A stretch of 64,000 bases of DNA from Acidobacteriota bacterium. GTDB lineage: Bacteria > Acidobacteriota > Blastocatellia > Chloracidobacteriales > Chloracidobacteriaceae. Both the position numbers and the translations under genes were made by a program. Below, one piece after another: positions 44,194 to 53,887 of this stretch. Position 1 is the stretch's first letter, and every line of letters starts with the position of its first letter. The DNA lies in contig JACQXX010000007.1 in the NCBI GenBank assembly GCA_016208495.1, positions 1 through 64,000 of the forward strand, written 5' to 3'. The notes under the pieces are model-generated. The model saw only the letters and a list, made by a program, of their open reading frames with translations, did not search any database and was not told the DNA's origin.

Positions 44194-44955
44194 ATGACTG
44201 AGATTCGAGCTGTGATTGTAGATGATGAACGCCTGGCGCGCCGTGATTTGCGGGTGTTGCTCAAAGCTCACCCGCAGATTTCAATCATTGGCGAAGCCGA
44301 CACCCTGGAAACAGCGATTGAAGTGATTGGTCGCCTGGAACCAGATGTTGTGTTTCTGGATATTCAAATGCCTGGAGGGTCAGGGTTTACCGTTTTAAAC
44401 TCTATTGATCCAGCGATTCAGGTGGTGTTTGTCACGGCCTTTGACGAATATGCCGTCCGGGCGTTTGAAGTGGATGCCTGTGATTATCTGCTCAAGCCGG
44501 TCAACCCCAAACGGCTGGCCAAAACGGTTGCCCGGTTGCAATCTCTGTCAGAACCTGTTGTCACAGGAGAACCCGAAAAATCGTCTCCACTGGCTCTTTC
44601 CACTACCAAACCTTTGACCTATGAAGAGTATATCTTTGTCCGGCGGCCTCCGAATGCCGGGTTTGTAAAGGTCAAATCGGTGCTCTTAATTCGGGCGGCG
44701 GGAGATTATTCAGAATTGTATTTGTCAGATCAGACAACGTGTCTGCTCAAAAAATCGCTTCGTGACTGGGAAGCGATTTTGCCCCAGCCTCAGTTTTTGC
44801 GGGTCCATCGGGCGGCAATTCTGAACCTGGAATATGTCGAACAGATTGAACCCTCTCCGGAAAATACCTATCGGTTCACCCTGCGGGGACTCAACGAACC
44901 GGTTGTTTCCAGTCGAAGTTACAGCACCGCGCTTCGTGAGCGGTTTTGCCCATAG
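44194..44955 (+). CDS. LytTR-family response regulator
   Basis: A 253-residue regulator of the LytR/AlgR type. Receiver at 1-120: IVDDERLARRDL, phosphoacceptor D56 in VVFLDIQMPGGSG, FVTAFDEYAVRAFEVDACDY and LLKPVNP. LytTR DNA-binding domain at about 150-250: IFVRRPPNAGFVKVKSVLLI, RAAGDYSELYL, FLRVHRAAILNLEYVEQI. It probably pairs with the upstream LytS-type kinase and controls transcription by binding direct repeats near promoters, as AlgR and LytR do. Its ATG follows directly on the AACCCCG array, with no ribosome site. Confidence 0.93.
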   Translation: MTEIRAVIVDDERLARRDLRVLLKAHPQISIIGEADTLETAIEVIGRLEPDVVFLDIQMPGGSGFTVLNSIDPAIQVVFVTAFDEYAVRAFEVDACDYLLKPVNPKRLAKTVARLQSLSEPVVTGEPEKSSPLALSTTKPLTYEEYIFVRRPPNAGFVKVKSVLLIRAAGDYSELYLSDQTTCLLKKSLRDWEAILPQPQFLRVHRAAILNLEYVEQIEPSPENTYRFTLRGLNEPVVSSRSYSTALRERFCP

Positions 44956-45196
44956 TTGAGGGCCGAAGATCGTGGGATATAAGCGCCCTTCTTTTGTCAT
45001 TCACCGACGAAACCCACCTTCTGGCGACGAAACCAACGCTTCATGGAAAAAACGTAGCCAGCTTGCCAGTCATTCGGCTTCACTATCCTCACGAAGCTGA
45101 ATGTGTTGTTCAGCCTCCCCTGATCCCATGTCGTGTCTCCCCTAAAAACTCAATTGTCCATCCACATCACTGATATTCCACAGGTAGGGCCTCTCT

Positions 45197-48100
45197 ATGT
45201 CACACAGAAACAATCCTCCGGTGTTGCCGCATCTCTTTGTGTATGTTCGAACCGTTCTTTTGAATTTCTTCCTGGTCGTGGTTGGAGTCTGCCTGTTCTC
45301 ATCTCCGACACTGGCCCAATCCGTGGCTGATGACTTCAATCCTGGAGCAGATGGGACGGTTCAGACAATGGCCGTCCAGCCAGATGGGAAAATCCTGGTT
45401 GGCGGGGGCTTCGGCAGCTTGGGAGGACAACCTCAGGCAAATATTGGCCGACTCAATCCTGATGGGACGCTGGATATGATGTTTCGTCCTGTTGTGTCTG
45501 GACCAGTTCTTGCACTGGCAGTGCAACTGGATGGGAAAATCCTGGTTGGTGGAGCCTTTGTATTTATCAACGGTGTGGTTTGTCCTGGTCTCGGACGGTT
45601 GAACCCTGATGGAACGCTGGATCAGACATTTACAAGCCCTCAATCGCTGAGCATTTTCGCCATCGTCCTTCAACCAGACGAGAAAATTGTGATTGGGGGA
45701 GATTTCACCTTCGTAGCTGGGCAACCAGCTCAGCGGATAGTCCGGTTAAATTCTGATGGGACACGCGATACGTCGTTTAACTCCAGCGCCAATGACCTTA
45801 TCTGGACGTTGGGCCTTCAGGCGGATGGGAAAATCCTCGTTGGAGGAGATTTTTCCATGCTGGGTGGGCAGCCGTGCAGCCGGATTGGTCGGTTGAACCT
45901 GGATGGAACCCTGGATATGTCGTTCACTGCGAGTGCTGATAGTACGGTGAGAACGGTGCTGGTCCAGCCAGACGGAAAGATCGTGGTTGGCGGGGCGTTT
46001 ACGACGTTGAGTGGACAGCCGCGCAACCGGATTGGTCGGTTGAACCTGGATGGAACAGTTGATATGACGTTTAATCCTGGTGCCGATGGCCCGATTGTCT
46101 CATTGGCAATTCAGACGGATGGAAAAATTCTGGCTGGAGGGAATACCTTCTCCACACTCGGAGGGCAACCTCGATTTGGTATAGGCCGACTGGAAACCGA
46201 TGGAACTATAGATCCGATGTTTAATCCTGGTGCATTTGGCATAGTCAACTCCCTTGCGATCCAGACGGACGGAAAAGTGATTGTGGGCGGAACCTTCTTC
46301 TTACTCGGAGGACAACCTCGCAACCTGATTGGTCGGGTGACCAATCCAGATGCTGCCATAGAATCGCTGTGGCCAAATCCTTTTGGCACTACACTGACCT
46401 GGCAACGGAGCGGCAGCAGCCCCGAAGTCCAACGGGTTCTCTTTGAACAATCCACCGATGGGATCAACTTTACCCCACTTGGAAACGGGACCCGCATTGC
46501 CGGAGGCTGGCAACTCACGGGATTGACAATTCCTTTTGAGCAGCTTCTTACGCTGAGGGCGCGTGGCGCCGGCACAGTCGCCTCCTCAGGTTCGCACTCT
46601 CTGTATGAATCAGTCGTCAATGTGTTTCTCATTTGTGCCCGACCCGCAACTGTCAGCGGCGGCGCGACCATCTGTCCCGGCGACACCTCCACGGTCACGG
46701 TCACGGTCACAGGCGGGGTCGGCCCCTATACCGTAACCCTGAACAATGGCGGCGGCACCCAGACCGGGAACGGACCGGTGTTCACATTCCCGGTCAGCCC
46801 AACCAGTACCACGATCTATTCGCTATCCGGAAGTGATTCAACTGGATGTGCCATTTTGGGGACCGGAAGCGCCACAGTGACGGTCACCCCGACACCAACC
46901 GTCAACCCGGTTACGCCGCCCACGATTTGCGGAGGAACATCAACCAATATTCCGCTCAACAGTACCCCCGGTGGAGCTACCTTAAGCTGGACGATTGGAC
47001 CCGTAACCGGCACGGTGACCGGACAGGCAGCGGGGTCAGGCAACACAATTGCCCAGACACTCAACGGCAGTGGAACAGTCACCTATCTGGTCAGTGCGAC
47101 TTTAAATGGATGTCCCGGTTCACCAACCAGCATCGTGCAAACCGTTGAACCACGCGCCACGGCCAATGCCGGACCAGACCAGGTTGTGTGTGTCAGCAGC
47201 CCGGCGGTAACCCTGGCCGGTGTGATTGGCGGCAGTGCCAGCAATGGCACCTGGAGCGGTGGTGCTGGTGTCTTCAATCCAGGTCCTGGCACCTTGAATG
47301 CAATGTACACCCCATCAGCCGGAGAAATCGCCGCTGGATCAGTCACCCTGACGCTCACGACGGATGATCCCGCCGGAGTGTGTGGCGCCGGCACCGACAC
47401 CATGACGATTTCCATTCTGGATTGCACGGTTTCCAGCCTGCTCATGGTGGCCGACACGACCAACAATCGTGTTCAGCGTTTTGACGGCACGACCTGGACG
47501 GTTATCGGCGTTGGAACAGTCGGGTCTGGAAACGGCCAGTTCCGGACCCCCGAAGCCGTCGCTTTTGATAGCACAGGCCGGATTTATGTGGCCGATACCG
47601 GAAACAACCGGATTCAATGGTCAACCGATGCCGGCACGACCTGGGTCAACTTTGCCACGCTCGGTTCAGCTCCAAATCAAGTTCGCGCGCCACAAGGACT
47701 GGCGCTGGACGTGGCAGGCAATCTCTATGTTTCAGACACTGGAAACGGTCGGGTGCTGCGCTTCAACGGCGGTATTCCAGGCACTGGCGTGGTGATTGCC
47801 TCAAATGGCATTGCCAGTGGTCAGGTTGGAAGCCCTCGCGGACTGGCGATTGATTCAGCCTTCCGTTTGTTTATCGCTGATGAATCCAACAGTCGTATTT
47901 TGCGCATTTCAAACGCGAATACTGTCCTCATCGCGACAACCGGCACGGTCATCGCCACCAAGGGGACGGGTCTCAATCAGGTGATGAATCCCCAGGGGCT
48001 GGCGCTTGAACCAACCGGCACGCTCTATGTCGCTGACACCGGGAACTCACGGGTGTTACGTTGGATAAACGCGAACCCAAACAACAGCAGCACCATGGCG

Positions 48101-48325
48101 TTAACTGGTTCACAACTGGGTCAGGTCAACCGTCCCGAAGGCGTCACGGTCAAGTTCTTTCAGAGTGGTTCGTTTGCTGGAAACCTCCTGCTGGTGGTCG
48201 GAGACACACTGAACAACCGCATCCAGGGTCGGTTTCTCCCCACTGGACAATGGAATTTGATTGGTGCGCCAAACGGCCCTGGCACAACGGTGGGTCGTTT
48301 CCGCAACCCGTCGAAACTCCAATGA
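45197..48325 (+). CDS. Exported delta-60 repeat/NHL beta-propeller protein
   Basis: A 1042-residue exported protein with a signal peptide ending near PTLAQS (about 42). Residues 47-385 hold seven to eight delta-60 repeats (VQPDGKILVGGAF-x-x-x, IGRLNPDGTLDMMF). A linker domain follows to about 480. Residues 480-750 are PKD/Ig-like, with Cys-containing motifs such as TICPGDTSTVTV and TICGGTSTNIPL. Residues 755-1042 are NHL repeats (RIYVADTGNNRIQ, NLYVSDTGNGRVLR). Such proteins are common in Bacteroidota and Acidobacteriota and are thought to be surface structures; function unknown. There is no Por-type or LPXTG sorting tail. Confidence 0.87.
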   Translation: MSHRNNPPVLPHLFVYVRTVLLNFFLVVVGVCLFSSPTLAQSVADDFNPGADGTVQTMAVQPDGKILVGGGFGSLGGQPQANIGRLNPDGTLDMMFRPVVSGPVLALAVQLDGKILVGGAFVFINGVVCPGLGRLNPDGTLDQTFTSPQSLSIFAIVLQPDEKIVIGGDFTFVAGQPAQRIVRLNSDGTRDTSFNSSANDLIWTLGLQADGKILVGGDFSMLGGQPCSRIGRLNLDGTLDMSFTASADSTVRTVLVQPDGKIVVGGAFTTLSGQPRNRIGRLNLDGTVDMTFNPGADGPIVSLAIQTDGKILAGGNTFSTLGGQPRFGIGRLETDGTIDPMFNPGAFGIVNSLAIQTDGKVIVGGTFFLLGGQPRNLIGRVTNPDAAIESLWPNPFGTTLTWQRSGSSPEVQRVLFEQSTDGINFTPLGNGTRIAGGWQLTGLTIPFEQLLTLRARGAGTVASSGSHSLYESVVNVFLICARPATVSGGATICPGDTSTVTVTVTGGVGPYTVTLNNGGGTQTGNGPVFTFPVSPTSTTIYSLSGSDSTGCAILGTGSATVTVTPTPTVNPVTPPTICGGTSTNIPLNSTPGGATLSWTIGPVTGTVTGQAAGSGNTIAQTLNGSGTVTYLVSATLNGCPGSPTSIVQTVEPRATANAGPDQVVCVSSPAVTLAGVIGGSASNGTWSGGAGVFNPGPGTLNAMYTPSAGEIAAGSVTLTLTTDDPAGVCGAGTDTMTISILDCTVSSLLMVADTTNNRVQRFDGTTWTVIGVGTVGSGNGQFRTPEAVAFDSTGRIYVADTGNNRIQWSTDAGTTWVNFATLGSAPNQVRAPQGLALDVAGNLYVSDTGNGRVLRFNGGIPGTGVVIASNGIASGQVGSPRGLAIDSAFRLFIADESNSRILRISNANTVLIATTGTVIATKGTGLNQVMNPQGLALEPTGTLYVADTGNSRVLRWINANPNNSSTMALTGSQLGQVNRPEGVTVKFFQSGSFAGNLLLVVGDTLNNRIQGRFLPTGQWNLIGAPNGPGTTVGRFRNPSKLQ

Positions 48326-48479
48326 CCGGGCGACCCCGGCTTTTCCACAATAGAGATTCTGCCTCCTCCAAAAAATTCTTCGTCTCGCCTGACAATTTTG
48401 CGTTTTTGGCTGCGCGTTTCGAAATGGGGGACACATTCAGATGTCATCCCCAGTTAAACAGCGATTTTGGAGGATTTTT

Positions 48480-49697
48480 ATGACAACCAAAACGACCTTC
48501 ACCGTGAAGGGCAAAAAACGCATTGTGACCTGGAGCCTGGCGCTCTGGATGCTTTTAATCTCCGGTATTTCCATTCAGGCACAAGGGCCGCAACGGCAAG
48601 AAATGTCACTGACACAATTGCCTGGGACTGTGGCCACAATCAATGGTGATCACTTTCGATTGAGCACCGGTTTTTCATCGAAACTGGCTGAAAGCTCAGG
48701 TCTTCCGGGTCACGGGGGGCAGGTGCTTGCGGCTCAGTTCAACGAATTTCCAGCCTTTACCAAAAAGAGCGAAGATGGACTCAATTCGATCTTTCGCAGT
48801 AAAATCACAGCGATCAGTGGCAACACGCTTGAGTGCGAAGGCGGCGTCACCGCCAGCATCGCCTCGGCTTCGTTGTATCATTCGGCATTTCGGGCTACGT
48901 CACGAGCTGAACTGACCGTCGGCACTCACGTCTGGCTCAATGGAAAGTTTGTGACCTCGCCTCAGGGGAATGCTTACCTGGACGCCGAATATTGTTTGAT
49001 CGAAACCGATACCACGATGGTGATTCGAGGAATTGTGCAAAAAGTTGATGCCAAAAATCAGACCCTCACCATTTTGAATCAAACTATCAAAGTCAGTCCT
49101 CAAGCCGACATTCAAAATGTCATCAATCCGAAAAAACTGAAACTGTCGAGCTTCAAACCCGGCCATGATGTTTTTATCGGTGGCGAAGTCATCTCTGGAA
49201 CGCTGGTGGCAAACAGTCTGGTGTTGCGCGACAAACCGAAAGATCCAGATGATGGCGAAGGCTATCTGATTGGGACCATTCGGGAATTGAATGACGACAT
49301 TGCCCGATTTGATGGCGGCTTTACGTTTGATGTCACCAAATTTAATGCTACCAACGCACCACTCTTAAACCTGCAGGCTGGACGTCGGATGGAAGTAGAC
49401 TTTAATTTCAATGATGTTCCAACCACAGTCGCGCCGATTACGGTCGAAAATGGAGTACTTCCACAGGATCTGGATCACCGCCTGTTTGGGTTGGTTCAGG
49501 ATGTCAACGCCGCAACCAGCACGGTCACGGTTTTTAACCAGAGTCTGATGATTCCAGACGGTGTGTTTTTATTCTTCCCGCCGTTGCCGCAATCCGTCAG
49601 CCAGTTAACGGCTGGGCAGGATTTTATCGGTGTTTCTTTTGAGATTACCGATGCCGGGTTTGTTGGAACTTCGGTGTGGGGATACGGACGACGGTAA
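48480..49697 (+). CDS. Exported DUF5666-like protein
   Basis: A 405-residue exported protein with GGAGG 6 bases before the ATG at 48480; a longer in-frame extension to 48441 is not supported. Signal peptide 1-35 (LALWMLLISGISIQAQ). The mature part has repeated small beta-barrel units with GTVATINGDHF, KITAISGNTLECEG, GIVQKVDAKNQTLTILNQ and GTIRELNDDIARFDGGF. These resemble DUF5666 (OB-like) repeats of unknown function. Codon use is like its neighbours. It lies 154 bp downstream of the delta-60 gene and may be cotranscribed. Confidence 0.8.
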   Translation: MTTKTTFTVKGKKRIVTWSLALWMLLISGISIQAQGPQRQEMSLTQLPGTVATINGDHFRLSTGFSSKLAESSGLPGHGGQVLAAQFNEFPAFTKKSEDGLNSIFRSKITAISGNTLECEGGVTASIASASLYHSAFRATSRAELTVGTHVWLNGKFVTSPQGNAYLDAEYCLIETDTTMVIRGIVQKVDAKNQTLTILNQTIKVSPQADIQNVINPKKLKLSSFKPGHDVFIGGEVISGTLVANSLVLRDKPKDPDDGEGYLIGTIRELNDDIARFDGGFTFDVTKFNATNAPLLNLQAGRRMEVDFNFNDVPTTVAPITVENGVLPQDLDHRLFGLVQDVNAATSTVTVFNQSLMIPDGVFLFFPPLPQSVSQLTAGQDFIGVSFEITDAGFVGTSVWGYGRR

Positions 49698-49711
49698 ACA
49701 GGCAGAATCAA

Positions 49712-49855
49712 GAATGAAGAATGAAGAATGAAGAATGAAGAAACTACCTGGTGTTTGGTGCTTAGGAGTCAGTATTTTCCAAGAACCAGGAACCAGGAAC
49801 TAAAAAAATTCTTCATTCTCAATTCTTCATTCTCAATTCTTCATTCAATTTGGTG
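49712..49855. repeat. Inverted GAATGAA and TTCATTC arrays
   Basis: Four GAATGAA copies (49713-49740), the phrase GGTGTTTGGTGCTTAGGAG, ACCAGGA heptamers, then AATTCTTCATTCTC repeated three times (49807-49850). Left and right arms are complementary over about 30 bp. The last copy comes within 15 bases of the ATG at 49862. Confidence 0.8.
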
Positions 49856-49861
49856 TGAAGT

Positions 49862-52800
49862 ATGCGACTGCGAGTTTTCAAGCTCTTTATTCTGAGTGTG
49901 GTTTTCGTGATGGCCGGGCTGTGGTGTGGGCCTCTCACGGGAGTTGCCTCTTCTCGCTTATCTCCCTTGGATTTCTGGAACCCGGAACCCGGAACCCGGA
50001 ACCCGGAACCCGAGCGTTCGTCCCTCAAGATCAAGCAACGCAATCCAGTCACCAACGAAGGCAACCAGATTACCCTGATGGCACTGGATGCCCAGGAGAA
50101 GCCAGCCAGCGGTGTGATGTGGAGTTCTGGCAGCCCTGACATTGCCGAAGTTGACCCACAAACCGGACGGGTTCGAGGTGTCCGTCAGGGATTTGCCACT
50201 GTTACGGCTTCAAATGGCAACACTACGGATTCGGTATTTGTCGTCGTCACGCGAGTCAAAAACGGACCGGCTGAAAAAGTCCCCGGTGAAACCAAAGTTG
50301 ATCAAAATGGACGACTCTATCTGACCAACCCAGCCCAAAACACTATTTTGCGAGCGACTGATGCCTTGAACGCGTCGCTGAAAGTTTTTGCCGGTCAACG
50401 CGGCGCCCGTGGCTTGCAAGACGGAAGTACCACGCACGCACTTTTTGCCGGACCAACCGCAATTGGCATTGATGGGCGGGTTCAAGGTGGGGTGTATGTC
50501 GCGGATACCTTAAACCACTGTGTTCGAAAAATCGGATTTACTAATCAGGTTGAAACTGTGCTCGGAACAGGTGATCCCGGAACACCAGTCTTTGACAGCC
50601 AGGGAAGTGCTGCCTTGAACCAGATGGTTTTTCGTAGCCCACGCGGCATCGCGGTTGAAAGCGGCGGCAACCTCTTTCTGGCGGATACCGATAACCATGC
50701 GATTTACTTTGTGGACCTGGGCGCAAAACGCGTCTGGCTACTGGCTGGAAGACCTGGGCAATCAGGCGTGCTTGATGGAACTGGTATCGAAGCCCGGTTT
50801 TCACGCCCGGCTGGGCTGGCGTTAAACTCAACTGGACGAGTCCTGGCCGTTGCCGATCAGGACAATAACCGCGTGCGATTGCTTGAGTTAACCCAAACCG
50901 AAAGCGGTAGCTTGACTTGCCGAGTGTCAACCGTCGGTACTCAATCTGCTGCGCGGGCATTTGAAACAACACCGCAATCTGGCGAGCCAATTGAGTTTTC
51001 AAAGCCGGGTTCACTCAGTTTTGACAGCGTAGACAATTTGAATGTGGTTGATGAAACCGGCGCCTTCCTTGTAACCCAACCCCTTGGACAATATTCGAGG
51101 AAAATTGATCTTGCCCAGCCGGAAGTGACTTTTAATCAACCGTTTAGCGTTACGATTCGCGGCACGGATACGTTTGTCCTGGATCCGGGAGCGGCTGAAG
51201 ACAGACAGGCTTTGAAAATTGTAACGGTTGGTGGTCCTGAAATCACCGATGTCAATCGTGAAACAGTTCGGGCCGAAGGTGGCGAAGAAGTCATTGTCAC
51301 CGGCAAGAACTTCGCCCCGGAATCAATTGTCAGCCTTGGGGATGCTCCGGTGGAAGATTTACAGATTGAGAGCGCGACCCAATGTCGGTTTCGAGTCCCA
51401 CGACAGCGCGGGTATGGCAACCGGACACTTACCATTCAGACCCGAGGTGGCCTGGTTCAACGCAGCCTGGCGGTCATTCCAAAACCACTTTCTGAACTGG
51501 CGGTAGGTGAAATCACCACAGTCGTTGGAGGCATGCAGGGAGTTGGCGATGGGAGATTGGCAACCGCCGCCACCGTAAATTACCCAACTTCAACCGCGAT
51601 TGATAGTTCCGGCAATATGTATGTAGCGGATACTTCAAATCGGATTCGCCGGGTGGATGCTCAAACCGGCATCATCACAACCATTGCTGGGACAGGGCGC
51701 GGAGGGTTTAGTCCAGATGGCACCCTGGCCGTCACGGCTGATTTGGCCGCCGACAAAGTCGTGATTGATCAGGCGGGAAATCTGCTCATCAATGACAATT
51801 ACCGAATTCGGCGGATTGATCTTCGAACCGGAGTCTTAACCACAATTGCTGGAACTGGTTCCCCGAACTTTCGTGGCGATGGCGGACCGGCCATTGAAGC
51901 TGGAATCAACCCGGATAGCTTTGCGATTGATCGGGTTGGGAATCTGTTTATTGTTGATCGCAGCAGTCGGATTCGCCGGGTGGATGCCCAAACCGGCATC
52001 ATCACCACGGTGGCTGGTACTGGAAAACGTGAATACAGCGGGGATGGCGGCCCGGCAACACGCGCTGGACTCTTTCGACCATCAAATGTCGCGGTGGATG
52101 GTCGTGGGAACCTCTTTATTGCTGATCGCCAAAATCACCGAATTCGCCGGGTGGACGCCCAAACCGGCATCATTACCACCGTTGCCGGGTCTGGAGCTGA
52201 AGGATTGAGCGGGGATGGTGGTCCGGCGACTGCTGCCCGGTTGTCTTATCCACTCGATGTCGTGATTGATGCTGATGAAAATTTGCTCATCACTGATTCG
52301 GGAAATCAACGCATCCGCAAGGTGAATCAAATAACCGGGATTATTTCGACTCTGGTTGGAAGCGGGCCGGCAGGGTTTGGCGGATTTGAGTTTGGTGGTG
52401 ACAATGGACTGGCAACCCAGGCACGGCTGGGATATCCGCATGGGATTGCGATTGACGGGGCGGGAAATCTGTTCATTTGCGACAGTTTCAATCACCGCCT
52501 GCGGCGGGTGGATGCCCAAACCGACATCATTACCACTGTGGCTGGAAATGGCATTGCCATTGAACGTCGTGAAGGTGATCTGGCCACCAGCTATTTTCTC
52601 CAAATTCCAACCGATGTGGTTGTTACTTCAGCGGGAGATATTCTGGTCTCTGATTTGGTAACCCGTCAGGTATTTCGGGTGGATGCGCTCACCGGTCGAG
52701 TCGCTCTCTTTGCTGGAAATGGCAAAATTGAATCAAAAGGTGATGGCGGACCAGCAACGAAAGCTTCCTTTGATACCGTGAGCCAGCTCGGAATTGACGA

Positions 52801-53563
52801 AAAAAACAATCTGTATATTGTTGATAATCAGTCACTTCGAGTCAGGAAGGTAAATGCGCAAACTGGCGTGATTACAACGATTGCCGGAAATGGCACGTCT
52901 GGTTCCGCTGGGGATGGCGGACCAGCCACTGCCGCCAGCCTGGAACCCTGGGCGGTGTTGCCTGACCTGCGCAACAATCAACTCCTGATCACTGACCCGA
53001 ATAACAGCCAGATTCGTCGGGTTGATCTTCGGACCGGTCTCATTTCCACACTGGTTTCAGCCAGACAGGTCGGAAGCGAACTGGTCAAAGGGAAACGGTT
53101 CTCACCTGGATCGTTAGCCACTGATCAGGAAGGGAATCTTTTCATTTCTGATCCGCCAAATAACCGCATCCGCCGCCTTGATGCCCGAACCGGAATGGTA
53201 ACCACCGTGGTTGGCGGCAATCAGTTTGGCTATGGTGGGGATAACGGACCAGCCTCAGAAGCATTGATCAACCAACCCGGCCCGCTGGTCATTGATGGTG
53301 CCGGGAATCTCTTTTTTGTTGATTCTTCAAATCGGGTTGTTCGCAAAATCGAAGCCCAAACCGGAGTGATTTCAACCGTGGCCGGTGGCGGTTTGGTTGA
53401 TCAATCAGGATTAGGCGGCGACGGTAAATCAGCCGTAACTGCTTCGTTTAGCCTTATTTCCGGACTGGCTCTGGATGCGGCTGGCAATCTCTATCTGGCA
53501 GAATATCGCACGACGGGCGAAAGTAGTGCCGTCCGAGTCGTGAAAGGCATTGCCATTCCTTGA
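49862..53563 (+). CDS. Exported NHL-repeat protein with Big_2 and IPT/TIG domains
   Basis: A 1233-residue exported protein. Signal segment 5-32. Residues 40-57 (NPEPGTRNPEPERS) are encoded by a heptamer array. A Big_2-like Ig domain covers about 57-125 (GVMWSSGSPDIAEVDPQTG), NHL-type units 125-430, an IPT/TIG domain about 455-535 (VIVTGKNFAPESIVSLGDA) and some eleven NHL repeats to the end (NLFIADRQNHRIRRVDAQTG, IITTVAGSG, GDGGPATAA). The NHL part probably forms two six-bladed propellers. Several repeat copies are nearly identical at DNA level (51646, 51973, 52142, 52503), so they are young duplications. The ligand is unknown. Confidence 0.87.
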   Translation: MRLRVFKLFILSVVFVMAGLWCGPLTGVASSRLSPLDFWNPEPGTRNPEPERSSLKIKQRNPVTNEGNQITLMALDAQEKPASGVMWSSGSPDIAEVDPQTGRVRGVRQGFATVTASNGNTTDSVFVVVTRVKNGPAEKVPGETKVDQNGRLYLTNPAQNTILRATDALNASLKVFAGQRGARGLQDGSTTHALFAGPTAIGIDGRVQGGVYVADTLNHCVRKIGFTNQVETVLGTGDPGTPVFDSQGSAALNQMVFRSPRGIAVESGGNLFLADTDNHAIYFVDLGAKRVWLLAGRPGQSGVLDGTGIEARFSRPAGLALNSTGRVLAVADQDNNRVRLLELTQTESGSLTCRVSTVGTQSAARAFETTPQSGEPIEFSKPGSLSFDSVDNLNVVDETGAFLVTQPLGQYSRKIDLAQPEVTFNQPFSVTIRGTDTFVLDPGAAEDRQALKIVTVGGPEITDVNRETVRAEGGEEVIVTGKNFAPESIVSLGDAPVEDLQIESATQCRFRVPRQRGYGNRTLTIQTRGGLVQRSLAVIPKPLSELAVGEITTVVGGMQGVGDGRLATAATVNYPTSTAIDSSGNMYVADTSNRIRRVDAQTGIITTIAGTGRGGFSPDGTLAVTADLAADKVVIDQAGNLLINDNYRIRRIDLRTGVLTTIAGTGSPNFRGDGGPAIEAGINPDSFAIDRVGNLFIVDRSSRIRRVDAQTGIITTVAGTGKREYSGDGGPATRAGLFRPSNVAVDGRGNLFIADRQNHRIRRVDAQTGIITTVAGSGAEGLSGDGGPATAARLSYPLDVVIDADENLLITDSGNQRIRKVNQITGIISTLVGSGPAGFGGFEFGGDNGLATQARLGYPHGIAIDGAGNLFICDSFNHRLRRVDAQTDIITTVAGNGIAIERREGDLATSYFLQIPTDVVVTSAGDILVSDLVTRQVFRVDALTGRVALFAGNGKIESKGDGGPATKASFDTVSQLGIDEKNNLYIVDNQSLRVRKVNAQTGVITTIAGNGTSGSAGDGGPATAASLEPWAVLPDLRNNQLLITDPNNSQIRRVDLRTGLISTLVSARQVGSELVKGKRFSPGSLATDQEGNLFISDPPNNRIRRLDARTGMVTTVVGGNQFGYGGDNGPASEALINQPGPLVIDGAGNLFFVDSSNRVVRKIEAQTGVISTVAGGGLVDQSGLGGDGKSAVTASFSLISGLALDAAGNLYLAEYRTTGESSAVRVVKGIAIP
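49980..50012 (+). repeat. Heptamer array inside a coding region
   Basis: Nearly five GAACCCG copies (unit as in the intergenic arrays) lie in frame just after the signal peptide of the NHL protein. Since 7 is not a multiple of 3, gain or loss of a single unit would shift the frame; three units give seven residues. Confidence 0.85.
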
Positions 53564-53887
53564 ATGAAGAATATGGTTAAGTACCTTACCGAAAATTCCA
53601 AGACATTTTGAACCACGAAACACACGAAATACACGAAAAGAATCAAACATTTACCAAATTCAATATCTCAGGAAACTTATGACAAAGTACTTAGTGGTTA
53701 GTGGTTAGTGGTTAGTGGTTAGAAATCAATACTTTCCAAGAGCTAAGGATCAAACCTGAATTTCGCCCAAAATCGAGCCTTTACAAGAATCAAACTGACT
53801 TCCACCTTCTCCTTTATGTCCTTTATGTCTTTTATGTCCTTTGATTTGGGCGCAATCAACCATTAGGCGAAATTTAGGGAATGAAGA
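53564..53887. repeat. Repeat-filled gap upstream of TonB receptor gene
   Basis: Three ACACGAAA-type nonamers (53613-53640), four GTTAGTG heptamers (53688-53716) with the AGAAATCAATACTTTCCAAG junction, TTTATGTCC nonamers (53812-53838) and GAATGAA copies that run into the ATG at 53888. There is no gene in the gap. Confidence 0.7.
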
